Of a stretch of 5,311 nt of DNA, positions 4,382 to 5,311 are shown piece after piece. The stretch's first letter is position 1. The number at the start of each line of letters is the position of its first letter. The DNA is from G963674685 sp964591275 (GTDB lineage Bacteria; Lernaellota; Lernaellaia; JACKCT01). Below the pieces are notes generated by a model. It searched no databases. It saw nothing but the letters and a program-made list of their open reading frames with translations, and was not told where the DNA came from. The translations under genes were made by a program, and so were the position numbers. The stretch is taken from positions 1 through 5,311 of the forward strand of contig CAZQAE010000138.1 of the NCBI GenBank assembly GCA_964591275.1. Direction: 5' to 3'.

Positions 4382-5311
4382 TTACCGGGTTATCGGGATA
4401 TCCCCCAATTTCCCGAAATAAACCCGGGTCACCCCAGATACCGCCCAGAGGCTGTTCGTCGGCCGGAAGACTCCGGTATCGTCCGGGTAACTTCCGCTCA
4501 GGCATCCCAGTATCGGGGTATCACCCGAAGATCCGAAGTAATACCGGGTCCAGCCCCGGATGGCCCAAAGCCCCGAAGAGGGACGATAAATTCCCACCTG
4601 GCACTGAAAGGAACTGCTTTTGATGAGCTTCTCACCATACCACCGATAAACCCCGACCTTCGGCCGGTCTCCTTCTTCACCATAATAGAAACGACTCAAT
4701 CCCCGGATCGCCCAGAGGCCGGAGCTTGGCCGGAAGATCGCGAAATCCACTCCACCGTCATCGTTATAATCCCCCGGAACCGGCAAATCTTCGTCTCTCC
4801 CGAAGTAAACCACTGTCAGATCTTTCACGTGCCAGGCTCCGTCCGCTTCGTTAAAGACAGCCGTGTTGCAACTGCCGTCGCCGTCATAATCGCCGGGAAC
4901 CGGAAGAGTATCACTATCTCCATAATAGATTCGGGTCAGTTCCTTGATCGCCCAGAGACCGGTCGAAGGGCGAAAGATAGCGATTTCGGTAATCCCGTCG
5001 CCATCATAATCTCCACCGACCGGGATATCCCCGGCGCGTCCGAAGTAGGTCCGGCCCAGATCTCTTACCGCCCAGAGCCCGGAATCCGGCCGGAAGACGG
5101 CAATATCCGAGTGGCCGTCGCCGTCATAATCAGCCGGGGGAAGAACCAGGTACTCCGGGGTGGGATATGGAGTAACCGTGGGGCGGGGTGTTGGGGTCGG
5201 TGTTACTGTCGGTACGGGCGTGACCGAAGACGTTGGTGTCGGGGAGGGAGTGGGAGTGACCGAAGACGTCGGGGTCGGTGAAGGAGTGGGAGTGACCGAA
5301 GACGTCGGGGT
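4382..5311 (-). CDS. Repeat-domain surface protein with Pro/Thr linker, C-terminal part (partial)
   Basis: This minus-strand frame is open from the right edge to the stop at 4382-4384 and gives 309 residues. An ATG at 4828 would give only 148 residues, but it falls in the middle of a repeat unit, so the gene must begin beyond the window. Residues 1-60 are a Pro/Thr/Ser linker built from TPTSSVTPTPSP units and ending near PEYLVLPPA. Residues 61-309 are six FG-GAP-like units: 40, 40, 40, 40, 49 and 40 residues. Unit 1 starts DYDGDGHSDIAVFRPDSGLW, and the family signature SGLWA[IV]R...RxYFG recurs. Extended Pro/Thr linkers of this kind usually tether an exported domain, so I infer an outer-surface or secreted protein whose N-terminal domain is not visible. 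It is homologous in its C-terminus to the exported hydrolase on the other strand and converges with it. Confidence 0.85.
   Translation of the reverse strand, partial: TPTSSVTPTPSPTPTSSVTPTPSPTPTSSVTPVPTVTPTPTPRPTVTPYPTPEYLVLPPADYDGDGHSDIAVFRPDSGLWAVRDLGRTYFGRAGDIPVGGDYDGDGITEIAIFRPSTGLWAIKELTRIYYGDSDTLPVPGDYDGDGSCNTAVFNEADGAWHVKDLTVVYFGRDEDLPVPGDYNDDGGVDFAIFRPSSGLWAIRGLSRFYYGEEGDRPKVGVYRWYGEKLIKSSSFQCQVGIYRPSSGLWAIRGWTRYYFGSSGDTPILGCLSGSYPDDTGVFRPTNSLWAVSGVTRVYFGKLGDIPITR
4385..5131 (-). repeat. Six FG-GAP-like repeat units of the minus-strand gene
   Basis: Read on the minus strand from 5131, five of the six units are 120 bp and the fifth is 147 bp. Units 1-3 carry DYDGDG, unit 4 has DYNDDG, unit 5 replaces the motif with VYRWYGEKLIKSSSFQ (a longer insert), and unit 6 begins CLSGSYPDD. 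The order of motif loss parallels that in the repeat block at 2923-3642. The two blocks lie in opposite orientation and encode proteins similar along their whole repeat domains. Confidence 0.85.
5204..5311 (-). repeat. 36-bp tandem repeat encoding a Pro/Thr-rich linker
   Basis: Three copies are visible at 5276-5311, 5240-5275 and 5204-5239, each encoding 12 residues. Two read TPTSSVTPTPSP and the third TPTSSVTPVPTV. The array continues past the right edge. The near-identical DNA with few silent changes suggests recent expansion by slippage or unequal recombination. Confidence 0.85.

Noticed and set aside
4382..4828. A 148-residue gene starting at the internal ATG 4828
   Set aside because: The frame is open upstream to the window edge and encodes further units of the same repeat, so this ATG lies inside a larger gene.
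4376..5281. A 301-codon open frame on the plus strand
   Set aside because: It is the antisense of the minus-strand repeat gene. Its apparent repeats (RPEAG.RPED) are the complement of the real SGLW/FRP repeats.

Overview
The window looks like a scaffolded metagenomic piece of an uncultivated bacterium; a run of 10 Ns at 1548-1557 marks a scaffold join. No ribosomal or other phylogenetic marker is present. The best hint is a surface/secreted repeat domain with the signature SGLWA[IV]RGxTRxYFG, a Pro/Thr-rich linker and DYDGDG motifs. From memory this style is common in uncultivated lineages such as Omnitrophota and Auribacterota-like bacteria, but that placement is low confidence. The left part (to about 1547) is visibly AT-richer than the right part, which has strong G/C third-position bias in the repeat genes.

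Left of the gap, all genes read rightward. First comes the 3' end of a sigma-region-4-like helix-turn-helix protein that is open at the left edge. An intergenic region with a promoter-like sequence overlapping an 11-bp inverted repeat follows. Next is a two-gene module: a small basic RelE/HigB-like protein, then an XRE-family regulator overlapping it by one base. This has the layout of a HigBA-type toxin-antitoxin operon with its operator. A doubtful 60-residue ORF fills the space before the gap.

Right of the gap, a 669-residue exported protein joins a metallo-beta-lactamase-fold hydrolase domain (HLHGDH motif) to exactly six 40-residue FG-GAP-like repeats. Just past its stop codon, in the same reading frame, lies a decayed start-less fragment of the same repeat family. 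Reading in from the right edge on the minus strand is a second gene with the same six-repeat C-terminal domain. It is preceded by a Pro/Thr linker encoded by a 36-bp tandem repeat, and it stays open to the right edge; its true extent in the window is 4382-5311. The two repeat genes converge on a small minus-strand gene for a ParB/KorB-like helix-turn-helix protein, which sits between two perfect 12-bp-stem hairpins. The longest ORF of that gene begins inside one of these hairpins, so its start is uncertain.

The points that merit most attention are the 40-residue repeat module shared by an enzyme and a linker protein, the matching loss of Ca-binding motifs toward the C-terminus in both copies, the in-frame remnant of a third copy, and the HTH gene enclosed by terminators between inverted homologous domains. 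I do not see a clearly new enzymatic or defence system here.
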